Part shown: one piece after another, positions 8,755-17,887 of the stretch
Numbering within the stretch: position 1 is the first letter of the stretch
How the letters are laid out: every line of letters begins with the position of its first letter
Source: an uncultured Alphaproteobacteria bacterium
GTDB taxonomy: Bacteria; Pseudomonadota; Alphaproteobacteria; RF32; CAG-239
NCBI GenBank assembly: GCA_944393695.1
Contig: CALYAY010000004.1
Location: 1-64,000 of the forward strand
Direction of reading: 5' to 3'
DNA length: 64,000 nucleotides
Translations under genes and position numbers: made by a program
The notes under the pieces: model-generated
The model's input: only the letters and a program-made list of their open reading frames with translations
Told to the model about the DNA's origin: nothing
The model's database searches: none

Positions 8755-8872
8755 TTTTATTCTCCTGTTAAAATTTTTCTTATTTTATTATAATTTTTTT
8801 TCACTTTCACCCTTTAAATCGCGTTTTTCAAGATTAACTACATTTGTGTAAAATATCATTCAAAGGAGTTTA

Positions 8873-8917
8873 ATGATATTGTTATTAATAAATTCTGTTT
8901 ATAAATGGAGTGTTTAA
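8873..8917 (+). CDS. Possible 14-aa leader peptide (uORF) ahead of the outer-membrane protein gene
   Basis: ATG at 8873 follows AAAGGAG (8863-8869) at ideal spacing and opens a 14-codon frame rich in Ile/Leu that ends at TAA 8915-8917, three bases before the next ATG. It runs across the GGAG that serves the downstream gene. A perfect 9-bp inverted repeat, AATATCATT (8852-8860) and AATGATATT (8872-8880), places this Shine-Dalgarno in a hairpin loop and the ATG in the stem. This is suggestive of translational control, but the frame is short and could be chance. Confidence 0.4.
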   Translation: MILLLINSVYKWSV

Positions 8918-8919
8918 AT

Positions 8920-9486
8920 ATGAAAAAAACATTACTTTTAGCAAGTGCAGCATGCTTATTATCTTTGAATGCCCAAGCCGCTGAATGTATGGATCCCAGA
9001 CCTTATGTCGGTTTGGATTATTCCTATGTTGATGCCGGCATGAAGAAAATAAACGGCACAAAATGGTTCGAAAGCAAATTCAATACCGGCAGTGCCAATG
9101 TTGGTTTGAATCTGAACCGTTACTTTGGTGTTGAAGCTTTTTACCAGCTTTCTCAAAACAAAACCAAAAGGGTAGGCGAGTCCAAAGGCAAAATGAAATT
9201 TGATGCTTATGGTCTTGATTTAATGGGATATATGCCGGTTTACGAAAAGCTTGACCTGGTCGGAACCCTTGGCTTGGCCGAATACAAATTCAAAGGCAAC
9301 AGAATGCACCCGGCCGGCCAGGACAAATATAAAAAAGACGGCATCGGCATCCGCATGGGTGGTGGTCTCCAATATAATTTCACCGACCACATTGCCCTCC
9401 GCGCCCTGGCGCGTTACAACTGGGTTGATGTCAGCAAAGTCAACCATATTGCTGAATTTTCTGCCGGTTTAAGATATACTTTCTAA
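8920..9486 (+). CDS. Outer-membrane beta-barrel protein, small porin/OmpA-like fold
   Basis: Start at 8920 is chosen because it gives a clean signal peptide (M-K-K-T-L-L-L-A-S-A-A then cleavage after A-Q-A) and GGAG lies 9 bases upstream; the ATG at 8905 overlaps that site. The mature part is ~168 residues of alternating Tyr/Phe/Gly-rich strands, consistent with an eight-stranded barrel. It ends in L-R-Y-T-F, the C-terminal aromatic signal recognised by the BAM complex. Function beyond an outer-membrane barrel is not evident. It stands alone between its own leader and a strong terminator. Confidence 0.82.
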   Translation: MKKTLLLASAACLLSLNAQAAECMDPRPYVGLDYSYVDAGMKKINGTKWFESKFNTGSANVGLNLNRYFGVEAFYQLSQNKTKRVGESKGKMKFDAYGLDLMGYMPVYEKLDLVGTLGLAEYKFKGNRMHPAGQDKYKKDGIGIRMGGGLQYNFTDHIALRALARYNWVDVSKVNHIAEFSAGLRYTF

Positions 9487-9510
9487 TCTTTCTGTTATCT
9501 CATTCCTTAT

Positions 9511-9550
9511 AAAAAAGAAACATCTGTCCTTTGCCGGATGTTTCTTTTTT
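9511..9550 (+). terminator. Rho-independent terminator after the outer-membrane protein
   Basis: A 12-bp stem AAAAGAAACATC / GATGTTTCTTTT with a 12-base loop is followed by T residues, 26 bases after the stop codon. Confidence 0.88.
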
Positions 9551-9652
9551 CTATTGAATAAAACAATATTAAAAGTTGCATGTAATTATAAAAAACTCTA
9601 AATTCAAAGCAGGTGATAAATGTGAAGAGGGTTAACAACTAAAGGAAAAAGA

Positions 9653-10000
9653 ATGAATTCTCGCAAGAAAAACTACCTTTATATCACAATTTTTGCCGCA
9701 TTTCTGATTTGTTTAAGCTTCATCTACAAAATCAGTATCATAACCAATCTTTATAATACAATATCCGAAACCATGATGAGCGGAAAAATTTTAGTTCCGG
9801 CAATTGTTTGTGCCTTCATTTTCACCAAAAGCGGCATTTACTGGGCGGCAATGCTTCTATGCGCTCTGGCTGATGCCGTCGGCATAATGCTGTACCAGGG
9901 CAGTCCGCTGACCGATTTCCAATCCATTGCCTTGATTATGATAAGCTTTTTGATAACCATATTTTTATTAAACCTGATAAAAGTCATTCTTACGGAATAA
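9653..10000 (+). CDS. Small multi-pass membrane protein of unknown function
   Basis: 115 aa starting after AAAGGAA at suitable spacing. After a basic N-terminus come about four hydrophobic segments (residues ~8-27, 45-58, 62-80, 90-112). No motif or family was recognised. It has its own terminator and no operon partner. Confidence 0.65.
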   Translation: MNSRKKNYLYITIFAAFLICLSFIYKISIITNLYNTISETMMSGKILVPAIVCAFIFTKSGIYWAAMLLCALADAVGIMLYQGSPLTDFQSIALIMISFLITIFLLNLIKVILTE

Positions 10001-10016
10001 AAAAAGACACAAAAAC

Positions 10017-10047
10017 AAAGGGCAGGGCGGCAAGCTGCCCTTTTTTA
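10017..10047 (+). terminator. Rho-independent terminator
   Basis: Stem AAAGGGCAG / CTGCCCTTT with a 9-base loop and a following T-run, 17 bases after the stop of the small membrane protein. Confidence 0.88.
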
Positions 10048-10048
10048 T

Positions 10049-10486
10049 TGCATTCCTTACAGAAGCCCCGGATTTACCGGGAATAAAATACAAAGGCATC
10101 ATTAGCCACCGTCTCCACGATAATTTACAAACAAAAACATGAGATTACACAGACACCGGTAAATAAATAAACACAATAGATCTGCGTCACAATTTACTTC
10201 TATTTGAGAACGCTTATCAAAGTAAAAGCATTAAAATATCCGGCCGCAATATTTTTTTCAATATCTGAACAAAACTCAGACAAACGCAAACCCCGTTTTC
10301 GCAATATTTCAAAAATATATTTTCCATTTTGTATAAACAATATTTTTATCATGAATATCAAAACGATAGCACTTAGAATAAATAAAATGATGTTTTAAAA
10401 TACCCCCAAATCATCCCCTTTTGCCCTCAATACTTTGTCGCATAATATATATTATGTATAGTTTACAATATTTTTCAGGGCCGGAC
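10049..10486. other. Intergenic stretch with no recognised gene
   Basis: About 440 A/T-rich bases between a terminator on the + strand and the end of yejF on the - strand. A 64-codon frame at 10204-10398 has no ribosome binding site and a composition that looks random. No RNA structure or repeat was found by eye. Confidence 0.5.
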
Positions 10487-12064
10487 CTAATACAAACCGG
10501 CTTCTATAAGTTTACGCGTATATAACGCTTTGGGATGCTCAAATATCTCAGAAACCAAACCGCTCTCAACACACTTGCCATTATTCATAACCATAACCCG
10601 GTCAGACATTGCTCTGATAATCTGCATATCATGCGAAATAAAAACATAACTCAGCTGCAAACGTTTCTTTAAATCTTTCAGTAGCTCAATAATCTGCAAT
10701 TGAATTGTCACATCCAAAGCCGATGTCGGTTCATCCAAAATAATAACTTCCGGCTGAACGGCCAAAGCCCTGGCAATTGCTATACGCTGCCGTTGCCCGC
10801 CGGAAAATTCATGAGGATATCGCTCCATAGCCCCCTGATCCAACCCGACATTATGTAAATTTTTCAAAATAAGATCTTTCTTTTCCTCTTTATTCATCTT
10901 TGGAAAATGAATATTCACGCCCTCACCTATAATTTGTTCAACATTCATCCTCGGATTCAACGAATTATAAGGATCCTGAAACACAATCTGCACTTTTTTA
11001 TGCAAAAACTTTCCGTTTAGTTCTCTGTAGGACGCATTTTCAAGCCTCATTTCCCCCTGGCTCTTGATTAAATCCGCCATCACCATTCCCAAAGTCGTCT
11101 TTCCCGATCCCGATTCTCCGACAACGCCCAGACATTCCCCCCTAAACAAATCCACATTAACCCGGTCAAGTGCCGCCGTCTCCGCCTCTGTCTTGCCCCA
11201 AAAATTTTTCTTAAGCGGATATTTCACCGTTAAATTTCTTCCGGAAAGAATAACATCTCCACATTTTTGCTCTTCATTTACCACAAGTACCGTCTTCATC
11301 AGCGTTTTGGTATAAGCCTGCTCCGGCTGTTCAAAAACCTTTTGTGTCATGCCCTGTTCAACAATTTTCCCGTCTTTCATAACACAAACATAATCTGCAA
11401 TTTTACGAATCAACCGTAAATCATGACTAATAAAAACAATCGCCATATCGAGCTTATTTTTAAGCTTTATCAACAGGTTGATTATCTGTTCCTGAACAGT
11501 GACATCAAGTGCCGTCGTCGGTTCATCAGCCACCAAAATCCGGGGATGATTGGCAATTGCCATGGCAATCATCACCCGCTGCCGTTGTCCGCCCGATAAT
11601 TCAAAAGGAAAAGCCCTGCTTTTCTCAGCCGCTGGTCTAATTCCCGTCATAACCAACAATCTGACAGCTTCCTTAAGTGCCTGCTTTCTGCTCATTCCCC
11701 GATGCAAAATCAAACTTTCGGCAATCTGATCACCGATACGGTGCAGCGGATTAAGCGAAGACATCGGTTCTTGAAAAATATAGGCAATATCCTTTCCTCT
11801 GATTTTTCTCAAATCATTTTCATCAGCATTTACAATCTCCTGTCCGAGAAACTTAATTGATGATTGCGAAGAATATTGCGCTGTTTTAGGCAAAAGTCCC
11901 ACCAAAGACAATGCCGTAACCGACTTTCCGGATCCTGATTCCCCGACGATTCCCAAAACTTCGCCTTGTTTTAAGTCAAATGAAATCTCCTTAACAACAT
12001 CCCTTTTTTCCCCGCCGTTAAAAAATGAGATACCGAGATTTTTGACTTCCAACAGATTACTCAT
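10487..12064 (-). CDS. yejF: YejF-like ABC importer ATPase with two fused nucleotide-binding domains
   Basis: Energises peptide uptake; in E. coli YejABEF imports microcin C and oligopeptides. Two complete ATPase domains are seen. The first has G-E-S-G-S-G-K-S near residue 40, L-S-G-G-Q-R-Q-R and A-D-E-P-T. The second has G-E-S-G-S-G-K-T near residue 310, F-S-G-G-Q-R-Q-R and L-D-E-P-T. At 525 aa it matches YejF. Its ATG overlaps the stop of yejE by four bases. The operon here holds only yejE-yejF; the permease partner YejB and binding protein YejA are not adjacent. Confidence 0.9.
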   Translation of the reverse strand: MSNLLEVKNLGISFFNGGEKRDVVKEISFDLKQGEVLGIVGESGSGKSVTALSLVGLLPKTAQYSSQSSIKFLGQEIVNADENDLRKIRGKDIAYIFQEPMSSLNPLHRIGDQIAESLILHRGMSRKQALKEAVRLLVMTGIRPAAEKSRAFPFELSGGQRQRVMIAMAIANHPRILVADEPTTALDVTVQEQIINLLIKLKNKLDMAIVFISHDLRLIRKIADYVCVMKDGKIVEQGMTQKVFEQPEQAYTKTLMKTVLVVNEEQKCGDVILSGRNLTVKYPLKKNFWGKTEAETAALDRVNVDLFRGECLGVVGESGSGKTTLGMVMADLIKSQGEMRLENASYRELNGKFLHKKVQIVFQDPYNSLNPRMNVEQIIGEGVNIHFPKMNKEEKKDLILKNLHNVGLDQGAMERYPHEFSGGQRQRIAIARALAVQPEVIILDEPTSALDVTIQLQIIELLKDLKKRLQLSYVFISHDMQIIRAMSDRVMVMNNGKCVESGLVSEIFEHPKALYTRKLIEAGLY

Positions 12065-13077
12065 TGATTTTTCCTCGCATCAAAAGCATCCCTCACCCCT
12101 TCACCGATAAAAATCAGCAGCGTAAGCAGCGTAGATAAAACAATGAATATCGTGATTCCGATCCAGGGAGCCTGCAGATTATCTTTTCCCTGCCGGACCA
12201 AATCTCCCAAAGAGGGATATTCCTGAGACAATCCTAATCCCAGAAAATCCAATGCCGCTAACGAAACAATCGCTTCCGCCAGCAAAAACGGCACAAAAGT
12301 TATTGTCGCCACAATGGCATTAGGCAGAATATGCCGCCGGATAATAGCCGCATTACTCGCCCCCAAAGCCTTTGCCGCCTTTACAAACTCAAAGTTTCTT
12401 GTTCTCAAGAACTCGGCTCTTACCACCGACACCAGCGACGGCCATGAAAAAAACAATAAAATAATCAGCAAAATCCCGAATGTCGGCATAAAAACACTGG
12501 AAACAATAATCAAAATAAAGAGTTGCGGCAATGATTCCCAGATTTCGATGAACCTTTGCATGAAAATATCTGTTTTTCCGCCAAAATATCCCTGAATTGC
12601 TCCAACTGTAATACCAATAACCGAAGAAAGAAAAGTCAGCAAAAGTGCAAAAAACACGGAAAGACGAATTCCGTACAAGATTCTGGCCAGAATATCCCTG
12701 CCCTCATCATCGGTCCCCAGCCAATGGCGGCTACTGGGCGGCGTTGGTGTGGGCTGGGTCAGATCATAATCAACCGTATTATAAGAATACGGAATAAGCG
12801 GCATAATCAGCCAGCCGTTCCGGTTAATTTCATCAATAATAAACTTGTCTTTATAATCTGCTTCCGTCGGAAAATCCCCTCCGAAAAACTCATCGCTGTA
12901 ATTTGTGGCCATTGGAAACAAAATAGAATTTTTATATTTTATTATCAATGGCTTGTCATTGGCAATTAACTCCGAAAACAAACTCAGTACAAAAATAACC
13001 AGAAACAAAATCAGCGCCAGATAAGCCCGCCGGTTCTGCCTGAAAGCCCAAAGTCTCCGCTGTGTTAATGATGCCAT
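12061..13077 (-). CDS. yejE: YejE-like peptide ABC transporter permease
   Basis: Inner-membrane permease subunit. Residues 20-40 form the first helix, followed by a long periplasmic insert and H-W-L-G-T-D-D-E-G-R-D, which is typical of DppC/YejE permeases. Five further helices follow. The ATPase-docking loop reads A-A-K-A-L-G-A-S-N-A. The length of 338 aa fits YejE. A functional importer needs a second permease, which must be encoded elsewhere. Confidence 0.92.
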   Translation of the reverse strand: MASLTQRRLWAFRQNRRAYLALILFLVIFVLSLFSELIANDKPLIIKYKNSILFPMATNYSDEFFGGDFPTEADYKDKFIIDEINRNGWLIMPLIPYSYNTVDYDLTQPTPTPPSSRHWLGTDDEGRDILARILYGIRLSVFFALLLTFLSSVIGITVGAIQGYFGGKTDIFMQRFIEIWESLPQLFILIIVSSVFMPTFGILLIILLFFSWPSLVSVVRAEFLRTRNFEFVKAAKALGASNAAIIRRHILPNAIVATITFVPFLLAEAIVSLAALDFLGLGLSQEYPSLGDLVRQGKDNLQAPWIGITIFIVLSTLLTLLIFIGEGVRDAFDARKNQ

Positions 13078-13105
13078 CTTCCTGCCCCTGCCTCACTCAC
13101 CTTCT

Positions 13106-15100
13106 TTACTTTTCGGCAGTTTCATTCTTTATTTCGGCCACAGGAGCTTCATGTATTACTTTAACTTCTTCGCTTTTATTTTTGTTATTATTTTGTTTTT
13201 CTGCTTTTTGTTTGCCGCTGCTATCCCTTTCTCCGTTATTGCTTTTCAGCCAATATTTATACCACATTCCGAAAAACTTTTTAGCTTCATTCACTTTTGC
13301 TTCATCGGACAAAGGAGCTCCCACTGCCTGTTTTAATTCGGCAAGTCGCTCGGAATTATAAGACAATCTACTGAATTCTCTGCATTTTTCAACACCAAAC
13401 AAATAGGACTTTATAACTTCGGCCACACTGCACTTATCTTCTTTCAACACAAACTTTTGCCTCAACGGATCTCTTATGGCCATATTCGTCTGATAACGGC
13501 TTCCGAACTGCAAAGCAACATTTTCCTTGGGAGAGAAAGCCCTGTCTTTCGGGCCGCCGATTCCGCTGAGCACCACAACCGTCTTATCATCAAGCTTTGC
13601 ATTCCTCAATTCATCCATAAAATTCTGCAGTTTTCCAAACAGGCAGGTATATTGTTCGGCATAAGCCTCCCGATAGGCCTGTTGATTCTTAGAATTATTT
13701 TCGTTTTTTGCCAGCCATTTGTTGACCGGCTTCAACATGCAAAATTCATTATAAACAAACATATCTGCCGGCAAATCCACATAAACGAAGTAAGCCCCGT
13801 TTCCCTTATCCTGTTTGATATCCTTCAAAGCCACATCCAGCGTCTGCAGCGAATCAATCACATACAACCGACTCAATGCGGCTCCGCCCGCCGGCATTTT
13901 ATCATCGGGAACGACCATACCGGCTATGGCATAAAATCTCTCGGGATTACTTGTTATTCCCGTACTTTCCAGCCATTGCAACAGCAACAAAACCGTATTC
14001 TGTGCGACTGAAAGCTTCATCTGTCCGAAATTACTGGGAATATTTAGCTTATTGACACAGCGGTCAGCCAGTTTTTCATATCCCGAAGAACAGATATTAA
14101 CGCCTCTTGACTGATAAACGCTAACCTTATATCCGGCTCTCTTAAATGTTTCCGCCAGCTGATTTTTTTTCAGATAATCTGTCTTGTCGTTCAGTCGGTC
14201 AAACTGCCAGCTGCGGATATAAGCGCCCTGTCCGTGTAAATTACTTGTTCCGCTCTTATCCTGAGGATTCAAAACCGCCGCCAATGCATCTTCTGTTTCC
14301 TCTTCCGGTGCATAAGCATACGGATACACCTCAAAACCGTTAACGGCATAAAACCCGAGCATAACATCCCGCAAAGCTTCAATTTTTTTATTTTTGTCCG
14401 TGTTTATCATCTCCGGATAAGCATAAGACGCCGCTTCCGGCAACAATATCTGGACATATTTCTTACCCGTTCCGTTCTGCGGCAAAGTGTCATTCCAGTC
14501 ATAGACAAACTCCCGCTGCCGACCCCGTTCATCATATGCGGCAAAAATAATATAACCGTTCACCAGCAGCAGCGTACCGATAAAATAAGTAAGGCTCATC
14601 CGGGAAGCCTGCCCCAGATAAATAAACACAATCACCGCCGCAATAAGCGCCGCCGCAACATCAGAAACCCCGTCCAGAAAATCAGCCGCCCCTTCATTAA
14701 AATAAATCCGTACGCTCTCACTCAAAAAAGTATGCTTGTCAAACAGGGCAAATTGATTAAGCAGCATAATCACCAGCCATCCGGCGGCCAAAGCAAGCAC
14801 CAGATTTTGCAGCCAGCGTGAAAACGACACCAGAAACATCAACACCAGCGAAACGACAAAGATTCCGCAGCTGATATATATGACTTCCGACGCCAGTTTC
14901 CCTTCAGCAGAAAACAAAGAATAATTTCCGGCTTTGGCAAACAAACAGAAATCAATATTCAACAGCAGACCCAGCAACAGGCTCTTGGCCAGCCAGTGAA
15001 ACAGATAATGCCAAAAACTTCTGCCGCTTATCACACTGACAGTCACATCTTTTTCCACAGCCACCGACACCGGCTGATTATCAATAATGACATCATCCAT
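13106..15100 (-). CDS. Membrane protein with a degenerate sulfatase/phosphoethanolamine-transferase-like domain
   Basis: Residues ~30-200 contain about five membrane helices. The periplasmic part follows the alkaline phosphatase/sulfatase pattern of LTA-synthase-like proteins: V-Q-I-L-L-P-E-A-A-S-Y at the position of the metal-binding and nucleophile strand, F-K-R-A-G-Y-K-V-S-V-Y-Q-S, and T-V-V-V-L-S-G-I-G-G where active enzymes have S-D-H-G. Both the Thr/Cys nucleophile region and the Asp-His metal ligands appear lost, so it is probably not catalytic. The last ~45 residues are a Lys/Glu/Asn-rich tail. It lies 28 bases upstream of yejE, with which it may be co-transcribed. Function unknown. 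Confidence 0.6.
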   Translation of the reverse strand: MDDVIIDNQPVSVAVEKDVTVSVISGRSFWHYLFHWLAKSLLLGLLLNIDFCLFAKAGNYSLFSAEGKLASEVIYISCGIFVVSLVLMFLVSFSRWLQNLVLALAAGWLVIMLLNQFALFDKHTFLSESVRIYFNEGAADFLDGVSDVAAALIAAVIVFIYLGQASRMSLTYFIGTLLLVNGYIIFAAYDERGRQREFVYDWNDTLPQNGTGKKYVQILLPEAASYAYPEMINTDKNKKIEALRDVMLGFYAVNGFEVYPYAYAPEEETEDALAAVLNPQDKSGTSNLHGQGAYIRSWQFDRLNDKTDYLKKNQLAETFKRAGYKVSVYQSRGVNICSSGYEKLADRCVNKLNIPSNFGQMKLSVAQNTVLLLLQWLESTGITSNPERFYAIAGMVVPDDKMPAGGAALSRLYVIDSLQTLDVALKDIKQDKGNGAYFVYVDLPADMFVYNEFCMLKPVNKWLAKNENNSKNQQAYREAYAEQYTCLFGKLQNFMDELRNAKLDDKTVVVLSGIGGPKDRAFSPKENVALQFGSRYQTNMAIRDPLRQKFVLKEDKCSVAEVIKSYLFGVEKCREFSRLSYNSERLAELKQAVGAPLSDEAKVNEAKKFFGMWYKYWLKSNNGERDSSGKQKAEKQNNNKNKSEEVKVIHEAPVAEIKNETAEK

Positions 15101-15171
15101 TATCTATACCTCTTTTCTTCATATTTTTTAACGCCTGAATTATCTAAGCATAGATTAAAAAATATTTAAAG

Positions 15172-15208
15172 AAAAAATCCCCGGGATTACACAACCCCGG
15201 AGATTTTC
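15172..15208 (-). terminator. Terminator of rpsD
   Basis: On the - strand a CCGGG-centred stem with one mismatch closes a ~9-base loop and is followed by a run of T (A-run at 15172-15177 on +). It lies ~25 bases past the rpsD stop. Confidence 0.75.
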
Positions 15209-15231
15209 CTTTTTCCGTAAAAAACGGCTTA

Positions 15232-15846
15232 TTATCTGGAGTAGTATTCGATAACCAAATTCGGTTCCATTTCGCAGGCATAAGGAACATCTGCAAATTT
15301 CGGAATAAACGTAAATTTGGCAGTCATTTTCTTGCTGTCAACTTCCAAATATCCCGGAAAATCACGGTTGGTAGATTCCAAAGCCGCGACAACCAGCGGA
15401 TTCTGCTTGGATTTTTCTTTAACTTCAATAACATCGCCAACCTTAACCATATAGGAAGGAATGTTAACTCTCTTACCGTTAACCAGGATATGATTATGGT
15501 TTACAAACTGACGGGCGGCAAACACCGTAGATGCAAATTTTGCTCTGTAAACCAGATTATCCAAACGAGATTCCAACAAACCGATAAGGTTCTCCGCCGC
15601 ATCGCCTTTTCTTCTGATAGCCTCGTCATAATATTTTGAAAACTGCTTTTCGGAAATATTACCGTAAGATGTCTTCAGCTTTTGCTTAGCATACAATTGC
15701 TGACCATAGTCGGTCATTTTCTTTTTTCTGGCACCATGCTGACCGGGAGCGGTTTCTCTCTTATTAAAAGAGGCATTGGCATCGCCCCAGATATTGGCAC
15801 CATAACGGCGGGTTGCTTTTTTCTTGGCGTTTACGATACTTTTCAT
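15232..15846 (-). CDS. rpsD: 30S ribosomal protein S4
   Basis: Primary 16S rRNA-binding protein of the small subunit. Features are the N-terminal [23 protein letters not shown][11 protein letters not shown], and the S4 RNA-binding domain with L-E-S-R-L-D-N and [14 protein letters not shown]. At 204 aa it has the standard length. It stands as a single gene, outside the S13-S11-S4-rpoA operon, as is common in alphaproteobacteria. No convincing S4 autoregulatory fold was recognised in the 274-bp upstream gap (15847-16120). Confidence 0.97.
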   Translation of the reverse strand: MKSIVNAKKKATRRYGANIWGDANASFNKRETAPGQHGARKKKMTDYGQQLYAKQKLKTSYGNISEKQFSKYYDEAIRRKGDAAENLIGLLESRLDNLVYRAKFASTVFAARQFVNHNHILVNGKRVNIPSYMVKVGDVIEVKEKSKQNPLVVAALESTNRDFPGYLEVDSKKMTAKFTFIPKFADVPYACEMEPNLVIEYYSR

Positions 15847-16120
15847 AAAACTTTTCCTTAATTTATTTCATTAACATTATTGTTCCGGTAGTTTTGGCCC
15901 TACCCTTCAATCCCCTTCCCGATTACAGCTTTTGCTGCTTTTGGGTAAAGAAATACTCTTTCAGGCACACCAAACGGGAAACATTCCATGAATCCTCATT
16001 CCCGGAAGTGAGCTCAACTTAACGTATTTTTTTTCATTTTTCAAGCAAAATCTTTACTTAAGGCTGGATTTTTTTCTTCTCCGGAATTAAGCTTAACACC
16101 GAAAGGATTTTCTTACACAG

Positions 16121-17863
16121 ATGAACTACGATATTTTATTTCAACAGGCACTCAAATTTCATGAAAACGGCCGTCTGAACGAAGCCGAAGCCATCTACCG
16201 CAGCATTCTTGAAACCGCCCCGGATAATCCCGATGTTATAAATCTTCTGGGGCTCATTGCTCAAAGCAAAGGCCTGCATGAAGATGCCGTCAGCCTGTTT
16301 TACCGGGCGGTCACTCTGTCACCGCGTCATGTTCCTTATCGGTTTAATCTTGCCTTTTCTCTCCAGGCACTCGGCCGTCTTCATGAAGCCGCCGACTTGT
16401 ATCAGCAGATAACCGTTCAGAATCCCGAACTGAAAGAAGCCTGGAACAATCTGGCACAAACTTTCTTTGATTTGGAAGAAAAAGAAAAATCCCTTACGGC
16501 CGCCGGACAAGCCGCCGCACTTGATGCCGGCTATGTTGAACCCCGGGTAACCATGGCCTTATGTTCATCCAATCCCGAAGATGAGCTGCAAAAGCTTTGC
16601 CGCCTTTTTCCTTCACACCCTCTCCCGCCTTACCGGCTGAGCCTCTTGTACCGCCGCAGCCAAAACTTTCCCGAAGCCCTTAATCAGGCATTAAAAGCCC
16701 TTGAGTTGGATACGCAATCCCCCGAAATCATCGTTAATGCCGCCGGATTATACAATCGCCGGCACGATGATGTAAATGCCGAAAAGCTTTACCGCCGCGC
16801 CTTAGAGCTTGATTCCCGTTCTGTTCCCGCGCTTGTCGGATTAGCCTCCGTTCTGTCCCGCAAAAAAGACTTTGCCTCGGCCGAACCTCTTTACAAACAG
16901 GCTCTTGATCTCTCGCCCAAAGACATTGACGCCCTTATCAATTACGCTGACATGCTTTATCATGCCGGCCGCCTGCTTGAAGCCCTTGAAACCTGCCGTC
17001 AGGCAGTTATCCTAGCTCCGCACAGACCTGAAATAAGCAACAACCTCGGCATCATTCAAAAAGACCTGAAAGAATACGATGAAGCGCTTGGCTTGTTTTT
17101 TAATGCGCTTGAAAAAGACCGCACCTGCGGAGAATACGCCGTAAACATTGCCGAAACCCTGGTTCTGATGCACCGGGACACCCCGGACAAAGCTCTCCAA
17201 ATTGCTCAAAACTGGGTGAAGAATTATCCCGAAAATCCTCTGGCGCACCACACCCTGGCTTCCTTTGGCGGCTCTTCCCCGGCTTATGACAGCGCTTACA
17301 GTCACATTTTTTTTGACAATTTTGCTTCCGGTTATGAAGAAACCCTGTCTCACCTGAACTATTGCCTTCCCCAAAAGATAAAACAACTTCTCGGAACAGT
17401 TAAAGGCACGGTTTTAGACCTCGGCTGCGGCACCGGACTGATTGCCGAAACGCTGGCTTCGGCAGACAATCATTTTATCGGCGTGGACATTTCCTCTCAA
17501 ATGCTGGAAATAGCCCGTTCCAAACAGCTGTACCAGGAACTGATAAATCAGGATATTCTGGCTTACCTCCAGTCCCGCCCCCTGCCCCGTCCGGATTTAA
17601 TCATTGCCACCGATGTTTTCTGTTACATGGCTGAATTAGGCCCCGTATTTAACCTTTGCGCCCCTTGCCCGCTTTGTTTTTCCATAGAAAAAGGAACCGC
17701 GAACAGCAGCTGCCTGATGCCTTCCGGCCGCTACACCCACCATCCCGACTATATTAAACATTTATTAACCTCGGCCGGATATTCTAAGATAAATCAGTAC
17801 GATATAATCTTGCGTCAGGAAAATCACCAGGATGTCCCCGGACTAATTTATATCGCCCGTTAA
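16121..17863 (+). CDS. TPR-repeat protein with C-terminal SAM methyltransferase domain
   Basis: Residues 1-~370 are about ten tetratricopeptide repeats (recurring A-x3-Y-x-A-L/ A-P-x-x-P patterns). The C-terminal ~200 residues are a class I methyltransferase with motif I D-L-G-C-G-T-G near residue 432 and a following acidic G-V-D-I-S. The TPR part is expected to bind a protein partner and the C-terminal part to methylate it or another substrate; the target is unknown. Upstream AAAGGA lies at a usable distance. A Nudix gene follows 24 bases later. Confidence 0.88.
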   Translation: MNYDILFQQALKFHENGRLNEAEAIYRSILETAPDNPDVINLLGLIAQSKGLHEDAVSLFYRAVTLSPRHVPYRFNLAFSLQALGRLHEAADLYQQITVQNPELKEAWNNLAQTFFDLEEKEKSLTAAGQAAALDAGYVEPRVTMALCSSNPEDELQKLCRLFPSHPLPPYRLSLLYRRSQNFPEALNQALKALELDTQSPEIIVNAAGLYNRRHDDVNAEKLYRRALELDSRSVPALVGLASVLSRKKDFASAEPLYKQALDLSPKDIDALINYADMLYHAGRLLEALETCRQAVILAPHRPEISNNLGIIQKDLKEYDEALGLFFNALEKDRTCGEYAVNIAETLVLMHRDTPDKALQIAQNWVKNYPENPLAHHTLASFGGSSPAYDSAYSHIFFDNFASGYEETLSHLNYCLPQKIKQLLGTVKGTVLDLGCGTGLIAETLASADNHFIGVDISSQMLEIARSKQLYQELINQDILAYLQSRPLPRPDLIIATDVFCYMAELGPVFNLCAPCPLCFSIEKGTANSSCLMPSGRYTHHPDYIKHLLTSAGYSKINQYDIILRQENHQDVPGLIYIAR

Positions 17864-17887
17864 ACACTTTGCAATAAGGAGGGTGCG

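Noticed and set aside
10204-10398. 64-codon frame on the + strand in the gap before yejF
   Set aside because: No Shine-Dalgarno, no recognisable domain, A/T-rich composition as expected by chance.
15847-16120. Possible S4 autoregulatory leader or other RNA upstream of rpsD
   Set aside because: No stable pseudoknot or conserved hairpin could be drawn with confidence; the gap holds nothing else recognisable.
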